64,000 nt of DNA from NCBI GenBank assembly GCA_002007465.1, contig LNAC01000339.1, positions 1,217,276-1,281,275 on the forward strand, written 5' to 3'. A program made the translations under genes and the position numbers. Shown piece after piece: positions 61,957 to 64,000 of the stretch (the first letter of the stretch is position 1; each line of letters starts with the position of its first letter). Origin of the DNA: Ailurus styani (Eukaryota > Chordata > Mammalia > Carnivora > Ailuridae). Below the pieces are notes generated by a model that worked only from the letters and a program-made list of their open reading frames with translations, ran no database searches and was not told the origin of the DNA.

Positions 61957-64000
61957 AATGTTGGCACCGCAGTGTTAATGGGGATCAGTCTGTCCTTTCA
62001 ATTTTCCTTTGCATGTTCTTGTTGACTCATTTGAATAGGAGGGCAGATAGCACTCAAACATCACAACCACATTCCAAGCAAGAGGAAGGGAGGGGCATGG
62101 GGTGGCTGAACTGGCTCTCTTTTGAGTAACTTTCCCAGAAACTTCACCCAGTGACATCTACCTTTACCATTTTGCCTGACATGTGCTGCATAACCACATA
62201 TGTAAGGAAGGCTAGAACATAGAGGTGTGCTTTAGTTGGGCTCACTGATGTCCCAACATGATCAGCTCTTCACATTTAAATCAGAAATCTGTCCTGGAAT
62301 TTAGAAGGGGTTGCTTCTTCTCTCGGTTTAGCCATTTCCCTGATCTGCGAGTTAGAGCAAGTCATGCCATGTCTGTGAAATTCATTCTCCTGATTCATGA
62401 AATGGAGTGGGATTGAATAAATATATTTAGTTTAACGAATGCCAAGAAATTAGGTTCCTTTGATTTTTTTATATTATAGCTGGCCATTTTACCCAGAGAT
62501 CAGCCAGGAAGGCAGGAAGAGTAAAAAGTAAGTTCAGGTCCATCAGTGGTTATTTTGCTCCCTCCTGTAATGCTTGCACCTTTACCCAGGAGAGACAGCA
62601 AGGCATAGGGCAGAAACACAGGGGCGGATAAAAGCAGGTGGGTCTGGCAAGCTTGCTGGTTTACTCAATACATCTCACAGCTTTGGATGTCATTGGCTGA
62701 TGAACATAAAGCTGCAGAGGCCTCAACCAAATCTTTTAACCTTTCAAATTGCTATCAGGAAGATGTGGAGCATGACTATCCCAGAGTCCAAGCTCTTTCT
62801 CTTCCTGCAGCAGTTCTTTCTGTTCCTGTCATCATGATCTGTTTGGGTGTCACTTTAATGCAGACCGTTGTTTGTTTCTAGATAGAACACTCTTTACAAT
62901 CTTCTTGGGTGGCATGCAAAGCAAACTCATATTTTATTTCTTATACATTGGTCGAGTTCAACAGTCTTCCTAATTTCAATCACAAACGATTTCTATTCTT
63001 GCCACACCATCATCCGTACCCATACTAAACAAACCCACGAAACAGTGTCATCATGTGACTTCATGTGTGAGAGGCGGAGGCCTCCAGCAAATGAGAATTC
63101 TCCACAAAACTCTTATCTGCTACAGGAACTCAGCCTCTGGAGCTTTCCTTTAGCCTTAGGCTCCTCCAGGGGCACTTTCTTTGCCAGTCATCTCAGGAAC
63201 TGAAAATTGCTTTTAAGATGATATTAGCAAACCAATCTAAATGGCCATCCTTTTTTAAGTGTTCATTGATTACTCCTCTAGAAGTCCCTTTGGGGATGTA
63301 ACAAACCAAAAGCCAAGGTGCCATGTCTATCCATTTATTAGTGTCTAGCACAATGATATGTGCAGTCAGACATTTATTAAGTAGTGTTGTTTCCATAGCA
63401 ATGACTCCAACCTCGAGGAGGTTAATACACTTAGACATTTGCAAAAATAAAGTTGAACACAGAGAGATGTATTTAAATGAACATATACTCATAAGTTTGA
63501 TATTTAAAGCCTCTAGACGTCAAACATACATGTCTGGACCCTGTGTCGGAAATCAATGTTTAAGCAAGAGTTTGCAACGGTGGTATAAAATGCCTGTCAA
63601 TTAGCAGCAACAGATGCTTTGGTTTTCCCAATAGCAAGAGAGGAGTTAATGTGCAGGTTACTGGTATTGGGCATATTGTCTCCTGTTCACTAATACTGAA
63701 AAAAAAAGTATGAATTATGAGCTTGTGCTCACCTCAAACAAAAAACCCCTTTGAAACAGCAATGATAATGAAATGGTCTTGGTCTGAACAGAGCCTTGCT
63801 TTTCAGTTGTTTACTTGTCCTTTTCCCTAGGAGCAATTAGAATTTCCCAGAATCTCAACATCCTGCTTTCTGCCTTTGTTTAGACTTGCTATATATCGCA
63901 AGCCTAATGGGCATTTTCAGTAGTTGTGATTAAGAATAAGGAATGGAGATCAGGGAGGTCACAAATGCTTAGATGGTTTGTTAGAGTTTTAAACTCTAAT

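Larger units (their letters stand above)
1..64000 (+). other. NEGR1: NEGR1 gene, internal part (introns 4-6 with exons 5 and 6)
   Basis: Two exons on the + strand match NEGR1, so the whole window lies inside its transcription unit. NEGR1 is an IgLON-family protein: secreted, GPI-anchored to the outer neuronal membrane, with three Ig-like domains, acting in cell adhesion, neurite outgrowth and synapse formation (family knowledge). Only 273 of 64,000 bases are coding, as expected for this very long gene. No promoter, first exon, polyadenylation site or terminal exon is visible. The other IgLON genes (LSAMP, NTM, OPCML) share this exon plan. The choice of NEGR1 rests on remembered peptide matches, such as [14 protein letters not shown] and [10 protein letters not shown]. 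Confidence 0.95.
40967..64000 (+). other. NEGR1: NEGR1 intron 6, 5' part
   Basis: At least 23,034 bp of phase-1 intron with no downstream exon found. I searched by eye for the terminal exon (Ig-domain end plus hydrophobic GPI signal) and saw nothing. Contents are L1 3' fragments, MIR and L2 fossils, TG-type microsatellites and one young SINE near the end. Nothing recognised was seen in about 40973-42825, 43290-44300, 45020-45525, 45560-46275, 46330-47840, 48700-52985, 53750-54375, 54650-57055, 57525-60895 and 61973-64000. The candidate patches at 50074-50127 and 51071-51101 fall in these gaps. Confidence 0.9.

Overview
This window is vertebrate nuclear DNA from a carnivoran, most likely a mustelid (ferret, mink, otter or marten group). 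Fourteen tRNA-Lys-derived CanSINE copies are scattered on both strands. The youngest match, as I remember it, the mustelid-type sequence ('...GTGGGTTAAAGCCTCTGCC...' and '...CTGCCTACTTGTGATCTCTC...'). Fossil L1, L2, MIR and ERVL-MaLR pieces are typical of placental mammals. There are no bacterial-style genes, operons, CRISPR arrays or RNA genes.

The only coding sequence I can support is two internal exons of NEGR1 (neuronal growth regulator 1, also called Kilon, an IgLON cell-adhesion protein) on the + strand. They are exon 5 (23998-24118, 121 bp) and exon 6 (40815-40966, 152 bp), numbered after the seven-exon human gene. Together they encode nearly all of the third Ig domain. Splice sites, phases and the split codons all agree. 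The rest of the window is intron: the end of intron 4 (1-23997), all of intron 5 (24119-40814) and the start of intron 6 (40967 onward). The last exon, which carries the GPI-anchor signal, is not seen and should lie downstream.

Layout: intron 4 holds older SINEs, an L2 fossil at 10.6-11.6 kb, a truncated L1 inserted into a MIR at 14.6-16.3 kb, and an L1/L2 cluster at 21.2-23.5 kb. Intron 5 is the SINE-rich part (7 copies) and carries two MaLR LTRs. The sequenced part of intron 6 is SINE-poor, with one young SINE at 61.8 kb and two L1 3' fragments.

All four N bases sit at the edge of near-identical duplicated blocks (4640-4880, 37422-37808, 39381-39633). These look like assembly artefacts or retained haplotypes rather than biological repeats. 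The best non-annotated signals are a 34-bp fold-back palindrome at 964-997, a 38-bp perfect palindrome at 20531-20568, a possible tail-only retroinsertion at 33606-33674, and a few unproven candidate regulatory patches. I found no evidence of a novel biological system.
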